From the NCBI GenBank assembly GCA_024760905.1, contig CM045745.1, positions 3,718,282-3,782,281 of the forward strand: 64,000 bases of DNA. The letters run 5' to 3'. The notes beneath the pieces were generated by a model, which worked only from the letters and a program-made list of their open reading frames with translations, ran no database searches and was not told the DNA's origin. Every line of letters starts with the position of its first letter. Positions within the stretch are counted from its first letter, which is position 1. The position numbers and the translations under genes are program-made. Shown here piece by piece: positions 1 through 13,729 of this stretch. Source of the DNA: Plotosus lineatus. Taxonomy: Eukaryota > Chordata > Actinopteri > Siluriformes > Plotosidae.

Positions 1-1291
1 GGCATTGAAGAGGATGAGGAGTGGAAAGGCAGATGGTCCTGATGCCCATTTTTAAGAACAAGGGAGACGTGCAAAGCTGTGGCAAATACAGAGGGATAAA
101 GTTGATGAGCCATACAATGAAGTTATGGGAAAGAATAGTGGAAGCTAGACTAAGGGCAGAGGTCAGCATTTGTGAACAACAGTTTGGTTTCTTGCCAAGA
201 AAGAGCACCACAGATGCAGTGTTTGCTTTGAGGATGTTAATAGAGAAGTACAGAGAAGGTCAGAGGGAGGTGCATTGTGCCTTTGTGGATCTGGAGAAAG
301 CATTTGACAGGGAATTGTATGAGGAAGTCTGGAGTGGCAGAGAAGCATGTTAGAGTGGTGCAGGACATGTATGAGAGATTTAAGACAGTGGTGAGGTGTG
401 CTGTTGGCGTGACAGAGTTCAAGGTGGAGGTAGGACTGCATCAAGGATCAGCTCTGAGCCCCTTCTTGTTTGCTATGGTGATGAACAGGCTGACAGACGA
501 GGTTAGACAAGAATCTCCATGGACAATGATGTTTGTAGATGACATTGTGATCTGTAGTGAGAGCAGAGAACAGGTGAACGAAAATCTAGAGAGGTGGAGG
601 TATGCCATAGAAAGGAGAGGAATGAAGATTGGCCTCAGTAAGACAGAATACATGTGTGTGAACGACAAGGACCCAAGAGAAATGGTGAGGTTAAAGGGAG
701 CAGAGATAAAGAAGGTTGAGGATTTTAAGTACCTAGGCTCAACCTTCCAGAGCAATGGAGAGTATGGAAAAGGGGTGAAGAAGCGTGTGCAGGCAGGTTG
801 GAATGGTTGGAGAAAAGTGTCCGGTGTGATGTGCATTGACAAGAATGAAAGGAAAAGTGTACAAGACGGTGTTGAGTCCAGCGATGTTAAAACCGTGGCA
901 CTGGGGAAAAGAAAGGAGGCAAAGCTGGAGGTAGCAGAAATGAAAATGTTGAGATTCCCTTTGGGAGTTACGAGGATGGATAGGATCAGGAATGAGTACA
1001 TCAGAGGGATAGCCCATCTAAGAGATTTTGGAGACAAAGTCAGAGAGGCTAGATTGAGATGGTTTGGACATGTACAGAGGAGGGATAGTGAGTATATTGG
1101 TAGTAGGATGCTGAGATTGGAACTACCGGGCAGAAGGCCTAGAGGAAGACCAAAGAGAAGATTTATGGACGTGATGAAGGAGGACATGAATGTAGTTGGC
1201 GTAAGAGAAGATGATGCAGAGGATAGGGTGAGATGGAGGCAGATGATTTGCTGTGACGACCCTTGAAGGGAACAGCCGAAAGGAAAACAGC
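1..1291 (+). mobile_element. RTE-clade LINE copy A, 5'-truncated
   Basis: Two overlapping reading frames (21-353 and 277-1266) encode the reverse transcriptase and C-terminal part of an RTE-type LINE. The first carries the YRGIKLMSHTMKLWERI block and the second the catalytic block VDDIVIC and the conserved GRRPRGRPKRRFMD tail. The copy runs off the left edge. Compared with the copy at 35.9-38.9 kb, about 125 bp are missing just after the GPD codons near base 40, and a frameshift near base 310 breaks the ORF. The 3' end is the family's GGCGACCCCTGAAGGGAACA-like terminus (here mutated) followed by an A-rich tail. It is a dead copy. RTE is inferred from the RT and endonuclease motifs seen in longer copies. 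Confidence 0.88.
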
Positions 1292-1324
1292 AAGATTCTG
1301 TTAATGATACAAAATTGTCTTGAG

Positions 1325-1641
1325 GGGGCAGTGGTGTAGTGATTAGCATGTCCGCCTCACAGCAAGATGCTGCATTCCCAGCTCTGCATTTCTGTGAGTT
1401 TACATGTTCTCCTCGTGCATGCGTGGGTTTCCTCCCACAGTCCAAAAATATACACAGTAGGTTAATTGGCTGTTCCAGTTCTCCCCTACCCATGAATGGT
1501 TGTGTGAATTTTGAACATACAAAATTGGAGAGCTGTCCAGAGTGTACCCTGCCCTCGCCAGAGTTGGCCGAGATGGATCCAAGCCTCCCTACGACCCTAA
1601 ATAGGATTAAGTGGTCCAGGAAATAAATGAATGAATGAACA
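1325..1641 (+). repeat. tRNA-derived SINE, Mermaid/DANA-like head
   Basis: The head has a pol III A-box-like block (TAGTGATTAGCATG) and the phrase CCGCCTCACAGCAAGA typical of Mermaid/DANA-type fish SINEs. A body with TTTCCTCCCACAGTCCAAA follows, then a tail shared with other SINEs here (GAGCTGTCCAGAGTGTACCC to GGATTAAGTGG) and a terminal AATGAATGAATG repeat. It sits directly behind LINE copy A. The B box is degenerate, so the copy is probably old. Confidence 0.8.
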
Positions 1642-3087
1642 GTTATGTTGGAACAAACTGTGTGTAAATAGCTGTGGTGTGGAGTGTTTGGAGTGTGGTG
1701 TGGAGTATTTTTCACCCCTATACACTGCAACAGAGACTGTTTACTAGAAATAAAACACCTGCAGTCAAAATATTTTTGCTGAGTTGAAGAGTGAGTAGAT
1801 TCTGCAGGATGTGTAGCTATATTTGTGCAAAAAATTTTGTGGTCCAATGTTTCACTTACACCAGACCTTAAATGCTGCTCAAAGTGCAAATAGTGTACAA
1901 GTGAAGTCTTAACTACACCTCTGCTTACCTTACACCACCTGCCATTAAAATATATATTATTGTAGTTGTTGAATTAATCAATTAATAACAACAATAATCA
2001 TTAATATTATTATTAAGTATTTTATTATTATTATTATTATTATTAAGTAGTTATTCCATGAATACACTGAGCTCATTATAATATTATAGATTTTTTTTTA
2101 ATTAAATGACTCAAATCAATCTGAAATGAACAGAAACTTTAATCGAAACAAATGGTTTTACATTTGCTGTGAAAAGAATATTTAAATGGCACAGAATAAT
2201 TCTCAAATCTTCAAGGCTGAGGTTTCACATAACTCCCCCCATATACAGCAGCTCTTGCTTTCAGTATTAACTTCAATCTAACTACTCTAAAGTGGCATGT
2301 CAATGAATGCACATGTGGTATTTAGTAACGCTGACTGACCTAAAACATGCATATATTGTTCTGAACAAATGATCACTTTACACAAGTACAGTAAACACTT
2401 TCATGATGATCATGCGGAATCGAATCAGCCCTTTATGGTGCATATTAGTCTGTGGGTAGGTAAACAGTCGCAAATATGTTACAGGTTCAACTATAATTGT
2501 CTATAATATGTTATGGTGTATTTCATGTACAAGAAGTGACAGCAGACATGTTAAAATAGTGACTGGATCAAAGCGCATATAAATGTGATACTGAACATCT
2601 CTGTAATTTGTCGCTGTGCAACTGTAACGCCACTTCATGGAAATTTACGTGTTTTTTATTTCTGATTGAGCTAAATATAACAAAGGCAAAAAGTGTTCTT
2701 ATTACGTAACATACCAGAAAGTTACGATTATAGGCTTTTTACTACTGTACAGCCAGAATAGTAGTGGAACAAGAACATATCAAAGTGCAGCATATTGTGA
2801 AAAGGAAATACAAAAAGATTCTATTTATTTATGAGAAACTGAAAGATCAACATGGAAGCACCACGATGTCTGGTATAGTATTAATTAAAATGGCTGAACT
2901 TCATTCTCATTGAATTGCTTTGTGTAAATGAATTACAAGTGACAGTGCTGGACTAAGAATAAGAGTTACCTCACAGGGTCACCTTGATAATAAAGCACAC
3001 AAAGTAAATGCAGCTCAAGGCAAAGTAAACACACACGGAGACCTGAACGCTGGCACGGTACTCATTACTCCTGAGCAACTCCAGACA

Positions 3088-3123
<36 letters not shown>

Positions 3124-3166
3124 TATGCTTTTTACGTTTCAATATCTTTGCACTTTGGAACAGCTG
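1642..3166. other. 3' flank or 3' UTR of STARD3NL, no other gene seen
   Basis: AT-rich sequence downstream of the STARD3NL stop codon on the minus strand. It includes an ATT-type microsatellite near 2,022-2,050. Several TTTATT strings could be minus-strand poly(A) signals, for example near 2,655 and 2,822, but none stands out. No ORF with recognisable protein content was found. Confidence 0.6.
3088..3119. repeat. (CA)n microsatellite
   Basis: About 15 uninterrupted CA units, 50 bp beyond the STARD3NL stop codon and probably in its 3' UTR. Confidence 0.95.
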
Positions 3167-3219
3167 CTAGACAATGGGTTTCTCAAGGTCATGCTTGTCA
3201 TCAAGATCCTCATCAGAAT
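3167..3219 (-). CDS. stard3nl: STARD3NL exon 7 (C-terminus and stop)
   Basis: The acceptor is TTTACAG and the phase matches exon 6. It encodes the acidic tail SDEDLDDKHDLEKPIV and a TAG stop at 3169-3167. The tail resembles the short acidic C-terminus of STARD3NL, so this rather than the lysine-rich ORF at 8.4 kb is the main terminal exon. Confidence 0.87.
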
Positions 3220-6200
3220 CTGTAAAGTCCAAACAAACATATTGATTAGAAAAGGAACAGAGTTACAATACAAAGCTCAGCCAAAAAAACCCAAAACAAA
3301 CAAAACACATATGTTGTTGTTATTGTGTCTTCACCCTTGTTTGCAGCATGAAATATCCATGGTACTGTTTCAACAAACCTAAGCAGCAGTCCTTGAGTAC
3401 ATTCACCATGAGCTGCTTCATTTTACTGCCACATTAATGTTGCTGAACCTCAATCAGACCAACTCGAGCAACAATGCCATGGAGATTAGATACTGTGATC
3501 AAGGCCAAACGTATTCCATAAAAATATTAGCATGGGTGACTTTTTTTTGTCCAGGCAGTCTATAAACATTTATTTTGAGCAGAGGGTTGTGTAATGCATT
3601 TTGAGTTAATATTTACATATACTACATGGGAATGGCATCTGATTGGGTAACAGCATCAGACTAAATTTGCAGTATTCACCAAAGGCACAGCTTAGGAAAA
3701 ATTATTTTTTTATTTTTAAACTCGTGACATACACATGAACCCTGAAGCCAACATGCCAACAAGTCTGCTGCATCTCTTTTGCACTCATTAAAGTTTCAGT
3801 ATATATATTATGTAAAAACTTTATATAAAAAAAATAAATAAAAATAAAATAATCAAACTGAAACGAGACCTTTATCATATATTTATAGATTTTGCTGACC
3901 TGTTTCAGTAATGTTTAAACCTGCAAGTATTCGAGCTGGGTATTGCCTAAATTTTTTGTATTGCGATTTCAAGCATGTATATTGCAAGAATTATAAATTA
4001 AAATGAGCCTGTTATTAACAGTATTTACTCTTTATTTCAAAAAGAGAAATCAACAACATTATAAATGTTGTTTTTAGTCATTAAAATAAAAATTCTAAGC
4101 ATTAGAAAAAAAATCTACTTCTGAAAATTTAATGTTTTAAACGTTGGCACAAACATTAACACTGAAATATAACTGCATATTGAGCAAGATAAGATATTTA
4201 AACATATTAAATATACAAACATTAGAAGTGCACCTAGTGCTTTTATTAGCATATTGTGAAGCCTTAATCATTAATACATGCATATTAAATTTTTAAGGCG
4301 GGATTAAAGGTTAAGAACTGTATCATGTACGGCGAAACTTCATCAGACCTGTGACCCTATGAGTAGTAGATTGATATATTTATATATAACAATATTAACA
4401 TTACCTGTATATACGTATATTAATGCCATCATAGCGATGCCCATAGACCTGCTGGGCACATGCCACACATGTAACACTTACAGTGACACTGACGGCTCAG
4501 GAAAGTCCGTCAAACTTTAGAACTTTACAATAATAACATGCAATACCATTTATCATATAAATCACATTAATATGATCATTATGCTGAAGAGAAGTGGAAT
4601 GTAATTTACCGGAATCTGGACAGAGTTGGAGCATGTTGAGCCTGAGGTGGAGTCCGCAAGTTGTGTGACGTCATTTTTTTTCAGAATCAACAGAGATATT
4701 ATTGCCACATTAAGCAAAAAATAAATAAAAAACCTGCATGGTTAATGTGCCTTGTTGGAGATCAGGTCCATGGGATCGCTTCCCTCTTTTGCTGATTTTA
4801 AAATAAATGTTTAAGCGAAAATATAGATGCAGTAGGTCAGTACATTTCTGAACATGAACCATGGTTTTGTTTTTAGCGGGAATTTTCGTATAGTGTATAA
4901 AAACAAATTCTATTGGCTGAAGGCCTTTGTGACAGCCACACTGCCCAATCACGGCATGGCTCTTATTATACCTGTCTCTCCACACATTGAATGACTGTAG
5001 ATAAGAGGACGGAAACACGATTGTATCAGGATTACATGCCGGATCCTCTGCAGTTGGCATTCCCCACCCCCAACGAAAGTATTACTTCCGGTTCTATTAG
5101 CAGGAATAGCCAAAGTTTTGTTTTTTTTTACTGTTCTGAAGTTTTCCGAATGCAGGTCAAAAATCGGTTTTGCTTCAGAGTATCGCAATACATTTGCATC
5201 TTAGAACCGGTTTAAACCAATAAAATGGTTTTATTGCGCAGCTCTAATAAGTATAAACAAAAAATATACACTTTTTGTTTTATTTTATTTTTCTTTATGT
5301 TTCCACGTAGTTATATTAGAAACGATTATCAAATATCACACAGTGTTATGCATGATTTTAAAGGTTTCACCAAGTTTGACAGTGCAGCCCTAACACTAAA
5401 GCAACCCGACACCCATGTGTTTACTTTTAACACTTTTTCAGAACTATGGTGTAAATAACAGTTAGTGTTCAGCACAGCACAACTCTGCAGAATTATTTAA
5501 AGTGACAGCTTAAATGTAGGGCTGTTATAGTTTTAAAACATCATGGTGTTAGAGCCACATGTTGATCATGGTGAAAAAATATAAATATAATGTACAGGTC
5601 CTTCTCAAAAAATTAGCATATTGTGATAAAGTTCATTATTTTCTGTAATGTACTGATAAACATTAGACTTTCATAGATTTTAGATTCATTACACACAACT
5701 GAAGTAGTTCAAGCCTTTTATTGTTTTAATATTGATAATTTTGGCAAAAAAAAGTAAAGAAAAACCAAAAATCCCCATCTCAAAAAATTAGCAGATTTCA
5801 TCCGACCAATAAAAAGTGTTTTTAATACAAAAAAGTCAACCTCCAAATAATTATACTCAGTTATGCACTCAATACTTGGTCGGGAATCCTTTTGCAGAAA
5901 TGACTGCTTCAATGCGGCGTGGCATGGAGGCAATCAGCCTGTGGCACTGCTGAGGTGTTACGGAGGCCCAGGATGCTTCGATAGCGGCCTTAAGCTCATC
6001 CACAGTGTTGGGTCTGGTGTCTCTCAACTTTCTCTTCACAATATCCCACAGATGCTCTATGGGGTTCAGGTCAGGAGAGTTGGCAGGCCAATTGAGCACA
6101 GTAATACCATGGTCAGGAAACCATTCACCAGTGGTTTTGGCACTGTGAGCAGGTGCCAGGTCGTGCTGAAAAATGAAATCTTCATCTCCATAAAGCTTTT

Positions 6201-9200
6201 CAGCACATGGAAGCATGAAGTGCTCCAAAATCTCCTGATAGCTAGCTGCATTGACCCTGCCCTTGATAAAACACAGTGGATCAACACCAGCGGCTGACAT
6301 GGCACCCCAGACCATCACTGACTGTGGGTACTTGACACTGGACTTCAGACATTTTGGCATTTCCTTGTCCCCAGTCTTCCTCCAGACTCTGGCACCTTGA
6401 TTTCCGAATGACATGCAAAATTTGCTTTCATCCGAAAAAAGTACTTTGGACCACTGAGCAACAGTCCAGTGCTGCTTCTCTGTAGCCCAGGTCAGGCGCT
6501 TCTGCCGCTGTTTCTGGTTCAAAAGTGGCTTGACCCGGGGAATGCGGCACCTGTAGCCCAGTCCACTGCTTCCACAGGTCCCCCAAGGTCTGGAATCGGC
6601 CCTTCTCCACAATCTTCCTCAGGGTCCGGTCACCTCTTCTGGTTGTGCAGCGTTTTCTGCCACACTTTTTCCTTCCCACAGACGTCCCACTGAGGTGGCT
6701 TGATACAGCACTCTGGGAACAGCCTATTGGCTCAGAGATTTCTTTCTGTGTCTTACCCTCTTGCTTGAGGGTGTCAATGATGGCCTTCTGGACAGCAATC
6801 AGGTCGGCAGTCTTACCCATGATTGCAGTTTTGAGTAATGAACCAGGCTGGGAGTTTTTAAAAGCCTCAGGAATCTTTTGCAGGTGTTTAGAGTTAATTG
6901 GTTGATTCAGATGATTAGGTTAATAGCTCGTTTAGACTACCTGAACATGATATGCTAATTTTTTGAGATAGGAATTTTGGGTTTTCATGAGCTGTATGCC
7001 AAAATCATCAGAATTAAAACAATAAAAGACCTGAAATATTTCAGTTGGTGTGCAATGAATCTAAAATATATGAAAGTTTAATTTTTATCAGTACATTACA
7101 GAAAATAATGAACTTTATCACAATATGCTAATTTTTTGAGAAGGACCTATATAACAGTGAAAGGAATTAAACTTTTCTAAAGGTTTCCTACTAAATGTTA
7201 CTACAAATGATAAAAGGTATTCAAATAGAGAGAAAAACAATTAAAATTAGGAAAATGACTAGGAATAATTATTTATTGATTAAAATACTACATTTAGCAA
7301 ACTGCCATGATATAGGAGTACGTAACGGGTTCGGTGGAAAAAATAAACCACCCGACATTTGTTCCACATCACGCTCTCAGTCCTTACGTCATAAAATATG
7401 TTGAGTTTGGACCTCACTGATAAGGCTGTGGCTTCTTCAGATGAACCATGTGGTTTCACTTGGTGAAGTGCATCTAAATAAATGATTGTGCACCTGAGCC
7501 TCCCAGTCTTATTTTCCAGGAAACGATTTCTGTGGTTCTTTACTTAATAGGGCAATGTGTACGTTCTCACAAATAACATCGACTTAAAGCATTCAGTCAC
7601 ATTGTCTAATTATTATGCAAAAAAAAAAAAAAAAAAAAATCAATCTTCATCAAAAACCTACATCATTATTATATTTTATTATTCTCATTATTATTTTTAT
7701 TATTATATGTAGGTTTATCATTGCCACACTGTGCCTTCTGGTAGCAGGCATGAGATTGGCCGTGGATGAATAAAGCGGAACGAGGTGTGTGTGTGTGTGG
7801 GGGGGTTATCTGTTCAAAAAAACGTTGAAAAATGAAACACTAAATGGTGGTATTACACACATTTAAAAATAAGATTTTGAACATTTATAATGTTATTGAA
7901 TAAGTCACTTTTTTAGAATAAATCACATCAAAATATCTTAAGAGTTGTAAGTCCCCACTGATATAATGATATTTTTCATGTGTATTCTTTATTCTTGTAC
8001 TCTTTCACAACTTCAGTATTCAAACAAAGTTCATACTTAATTATTTATACAATAATTAAAGTAATAATAAAAAGAACCTAGAATTATCCAACATATCATC
8101 ATTATCTCCAAAAGATGAGTAATTTCATAACTTTTGGAGGGTTTGAAAGGTTAAAGTAATTGAAAAAGGAAAGCAGATGTGCGTATTATGTTCGATGTTC
8201 CTACAGTGTTTTTAAAGCCATACAATAGATTATATGTATTTATTACAAAAATTCAATCATCTTACCTTCTAAACTTTCAAGATGAAGGGACCACTCTTAA
8301 AATGTGTGTCTTTGAGAAAAACAGTTCATTTACACTAACTTCTATCTTCAATATTTACACTCTGTACAAATCTCATTCTTGTTGTTTTACTTCTTGAACT
8401 TAATCTTCTTTGCGAGCGACAAGAGCTCGGCTGTTCTTTCCTTCTTTTTATCTCTCCGCTGTGCTTTCTCTTCCTGTTCCTTCTGATGGTCTAACCTTGC
8501 TAAAATCGTTTTTATAAAATAAAATCACTTATTATACACATGTGAATGAGTAATGAATAAGTTAAGAAAAAAACTAAATGATTCTACAGTATAATCGACT
8601 TTGTTTTCAATATGGCGGCACCCATGAAGCGATAGGAATGAAGCAATCACTTTTGAAATCGTACATGCATTGTTCACGCTAGTAAAATGATAATTGCAAT
8701 AGCACAGTAGTGAGATGATTTAAGTAAATGTGACGGGCAGAAAAGCAGGCGCTTGTCGCAAGTGACACACGGAACTTGTGAGAGAAAGCACGGCTTATCC
8801 GGACTTCCGATCTTTCAAGTGAGCAAATGAAGGTTGAGTACCAAACAAGCATTCAATGCGCACTTGCTCACTTGAAAGATCGGAAGTCCGGATAAGCCGT
8901 GCAGAAGACAAGACTTCACTGTGAGAACTTCCTGTTTAACACTAAGACTCTAATGAAATGTATATGTTCATCGGAACATCGTATCGCACAACTTCATCAT
9001 GCTCGGAGGGGTGGGAGTTCAACCCCCCACCCCCACCCCCCACTCCCCCAACAAAAAAAAAGCCTCTGGGGGTCAGAAAAAGCGGATTTCCGTCAAACAG
9101 CGGGAAAATCTCATGCCTGTGGTAGGTAATAATTTCTCACCTGCAACAGACTCAGGTGGTGAGTAGAACTGTCCATCTGAAAGAGGCCCTGGTAGCATGA

Positions 9201-12200
9201 GAGGAGCTCGCTCAGAGATACTGTGTATTGTTAGATATCCTGTACACATAGATGTGCAATTTTTAATGTGCATTGCTGAAAAATAATGTATTGAAACATC
9301 CATTTATAAATAGTTAATCATCAGTGATTGGAAGAATGAAATAAGCTCACTGTTTTCATCAATGGCTTCTTGTGGTAGAACTTTGAAGTCTAGAAGCCAC
9401 GTCTCTAACCAGACCAGGATAAATGAGGTGATGGGTAGCAGATAACCAAATGCCCCCTGAGAGAGAAGCTGGACAAGACCAAGAAACACCGGGTGTGTTT
9501 AATATGGGCTTTAGAGTTTGTAATAGATCTGAAAACACTCACAAAATGTACAGCTGATTATGAAGCAAAGGATCATATTGATGTAACTGTTAAAGCAGTG
9601 ACTGTGGAAAATAGATTGTTCCATATTGATATAAATTTAATCCACATTGGAAAAAAAACATAATTTAAAAAAGGAGCGTAGGGTTGAGGATTGGCTGGTA
9701 GAATTTTATTTATCATCATCAATGATACGGAACAATCTATGTACAATGTACACAATACATGTATTGTAATGCTTTCTATATATTACCCACCCCCCCACAC
9801 ACACACACACACACATTTTAACTGGAAGCAGTGTGGCATGATAGCATTGCACGGTGCCGTTATTAACTTTACAGAACAAGTATGATTCATCTAGTAAAAA
9901 GAGAAAATCTACCTTTGATATAATAACTTTTGCAATTAAGAACCCACTGGTGACTGCTGTTGTTATCTGTTAAAAAAAAACACATTAAATACATATGTAT
10001 ATGTTTAATTTTTTTTTTAAGTTTATCTTCCTAAATATCAAATAATAAATATCAGTTTTACGGTCAATAGCTATTTCCATATGTAGAAGTTATTGTTTTT
10101 TCTCTCTAAAGTATTTAATTAATAATACATTTTAACACATTCATTAGATTTGTGCTACAAATACTTAAAAACTCTTATTATTAAACTTTTAAAGTGTGCA
10201 GACAAAAAAAAGACAGCGTTTATACTTTTCAACTATAAGACAGACCAGTACTACCCACTGCTGGCAAAAAGTGGAACATTAAGCCCTTCGGAAGACAACA
10301 TACCGCAATAGCCCACCAGTGGCGCAGTCTACATACTGCATACGCCAGGATCAAGGCTGCAAATCGGAACACAGCCAATATCTGAACAAGGAGGAAAGAT
10401 TGTGAGCTATTTCTAATAAACAATAGACAATAATTACTAGTTATTCACCAAAAGCAAACTGGATGCTGCTGAAAGTCAAATAAATTATTATACAATCCAT
10501 GAAATATATACAACACAAGAACATTAGCAGGAAAAGCAGAATAAAACATGGGTTTGTGCTTTTTAGTTTTTTTTTTTTTTTTAGTCAATTTACAGTCTTT
10601 ATGCAGGTGCATAAGCCTTTAATATATATTTATTATATCCATTTAATATATATTGCCTTTACTAGCAAAGATGTTCCCTAATATCAGTAGCCACTTTCAG
10701 CAGGAGAATACAACCTGCCTCTCTGCCAAAACCTCCAATCAAACAAGGTCCCACCTTGCAGGTCACTGCAACTAAAGGATGTGCTGTGAACTGCTTGGTC
10801 TTAGATAACACAACACATCCTCAAAGCTCTTGTGTAGTTCATGCCACAAATGGTTAGAATTGTTTTGGGGACACAAATCGGACCAATACAAATAATAGGC
10901 ATTTGATTTTAATATTATGGATTAATCATATATATGGTATATATTGGTATAGCTGATTGGTATAAAGTGTATACTGTCCCACTCTCCACAAGGTTGTCAC
11001 TGTCCCCCCCAGTGCGGCTAACTGGGTTATCAAAGGCGGGCCATGTCTCTCACTGTCTATGGTGAGAGGCATGTAAAAGAACCATTGCTGACTTTCGTAA
11101 AGAGTAGGCTGCAAAGTCGTCAGCGTGTTTCTGTCCCTTGCTAAAAGGGTTGTGACAGGAAGGGCATCCGACGTAAAAACCTCTGCCAAAATCAAAACGT
11201 GCGAATCAGATGGTTCGCTGTGGCGACTCCCGAGTGAAGGGGAAAAAGCCGAAAGGAAGACAGACTGTACCTCTAAAAGAAAATACTGCAAAAAAAAAAA
11301 AAAAAACCAGTAAAAAGAACTTGTTTAGCTAATTATTGATGTTTGATGAAATAATAATGAAACACATCAAAAGAACTGAGCAGTAGATGTTTTGCATTTG
11401 CATTTACACTTAACATTTGGCAGACGTCCTTATCCAGAGCAAATTACTGAGCAATACAACTGAGTAATTGATGGTTAAGGGCCTCGTTTCATGGCCCAAC
11501 AGTGGCAACTTGGTACTGGGGCTTGAACCCCTGTCCTTTGATTCAACAGACCCAGAGTCTTAATCTCTGAGCCACTAAAACTACCCTATAAAAGCACCGT
11601 GATATGTAAAATCTTAAAGAGGATTATGGATATTATCAGATTTTTTTTTTTTCTAAATCGGATTCATATCACAAAGCAAAAACAGGATTCACATTTTAAA
11701 AAGAAATAGGAGAAAAAAAGAAGACAGAAAAGGTAATAGTGGAATAATAATAAAAAGGAGAAAAAGAAAGAAGCCATTACTTACAAAAATGTCAAAAAAA
11801 GAATTGTGGTAGTCATATTCTAACACCTCCTTTTTCAGCTGTTCCTCTATTCCTCCATTGACCTGACAGAGGACACAGTGGAAATTACACACTTATTTAA
11901 GGTGGTTTACAGTCATGAAACATGGAGTATGTGCTTGTGCTGCAACAACGAATCGATAACATTGACAAAAAGCGATTATTAAAAGTGTTGGCAACAAATC
12001 TCGTTATCGAATAGTCTCACAATTATTGCGTAATCAGCCACTACAGACGAGTGTCACTCAATATGGAGTTGAACGGACGTGTCATACATGCTTCTCGCAT
12101 TTTTTCCTCTTCATAAACATTACACAACACGGCTGAGTCGACTGCCAGTGGCACTGGGATGGAAAGAAGTGTTCGACCAAAATCTTTAAAAGTTCTGGAG

Positions 12201-13696
12201 CATTTCAATGTACCGTGTCCCTGAAAATGTATTTAATGCAGGCTTTGTAAAAGTGAGATGGCTAGGCACGGGAGTGCTACAGTGACGCGGGAACATCTTA
12301 AAATCATGTCGGAATTATTATTAATGAGGAAGCCAGCTCTTCAGCAGGGTAAGTGACTACAGAATCCTAAATTTATTCTGTTTTGAAAGGGGAAATATAT
12401 ATACTGGGATCCCTCACTTTCCACGGTTAATAGGGGACCCCCCCCCGAGACCACCGATTTCCACGAAGTAGGATCAACCCCCCTGACTGACGTATACATA
12501 CATGTATATGTGTCTATAATATTAATAAACACATAGTCAAAGCTGTAAATGCTTATAACAATTAAACATTCAAAAATAATGCACAATAAGTAAATAAAAT
12601 ATAAATACACATACAAACGCATGAGCAAACACACACACATACACTTGCACATACTCAGATGCACACCTCACATAAAAATGTAAGTAGTTTTGTTGGGGTG
12701 CTTTTTTGTTTTTGTTTGTTTGGGGGGGGGGGTTGCATAATTGGCTTGTTTTGCGACATTTTCTTTCACTTTTCCCCTATTTTTTTATTAATATTTTTGA
12801 AATGCACTGAAATGCACTGAAGCCACAGAAACTGAAGAGGGATCACTGTATATGAACCACGATGCAATGAATGGGCTCATTCCGCCATTTCTGTTCATTG
12901 ACAAATAACCTTGGCACCCAGCCTGGGCAGCACATGTGAACTACGAGTAGTAATACACAAACGTGTTTGCTTGTCACGTGATCTAAAGTAGGTCCCGCAA
13001 GTCAAGATGGCAGCCCTCGTGTTCCTAGCAAGGTTGTTTAACCTTCACCAGAATGCGCGGCCGAAATGTTGTACAATTGTGAAAGTTGATTGAACTATTT
13101 GAAATGTTCAGGTTGTTTGTCATTCTCTCTTCATTAGCATTTAATAATTGTTTACATTAGCATTAGAAACTCGAGTTGAGTGCTGAGAAATTGCTGATTT
13201 ATTTATACAATATAATAGACCTCATTCATGATTAGCAATGTAGCAATGCTAATAGAGTGTAGAACAAAACATCTCGACTGATTCTTTAGAATACACAATT
13301 TACATGAAAATTGATATATATGAATTTTAATTTATAAAACTAAATTTAAGTTTTACACAAAATTAACTCCAATTAAGTCAGCATTTGAGGACAAACGGCA
13401 TGTAATTATAAGTTGTAGCATGGATAAAATTATATTAATAGATAATAACCAGACGCTCCCTAGCCAGACGCTCCCTAGCTTACGAACGAGTTAGGTTCCA
13501 GATGGCCGTTCGTTAGATGAATTTATTCGTAAGTCGTTACAGGGAATTCTTTAGAGGGGAACATATGTTTAAATCTTGCATAAGTAACCTATAAGAGTTT
13601 GTACTGTATACAATCACTCTCTCTCTCTCAGAGTTATTACGTAACTGACAGCGTGGTGTAATGATGCTCTTGAGCTCAGTCTAATTGAAAGCATAT

Positions 13697-13729
<33 letters not shown>

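Noticed and set aside
441..1889. A 482-codon minus-strand open frame over RTE copy A
   Set aside because: It is the antisense shadow of the LINE RT; similar antisense frames occur over every RTE copy, and no protein family is visible.
4710..5188. Minus-strand frames of 79-116 codons near 4.7-5.2 kb as exons
   Set aside because: No splice-site pairs that join them to STARD3NL and no recognisable protein content.
8387..8499. Taking the lysine-rich frame as the main last exon of STARD3NL
   Set aside because: The exon at 3,167-3,219 fits the family's acidic C-terminus and has a better acceptor. The frame was kept only as a possible alternative.
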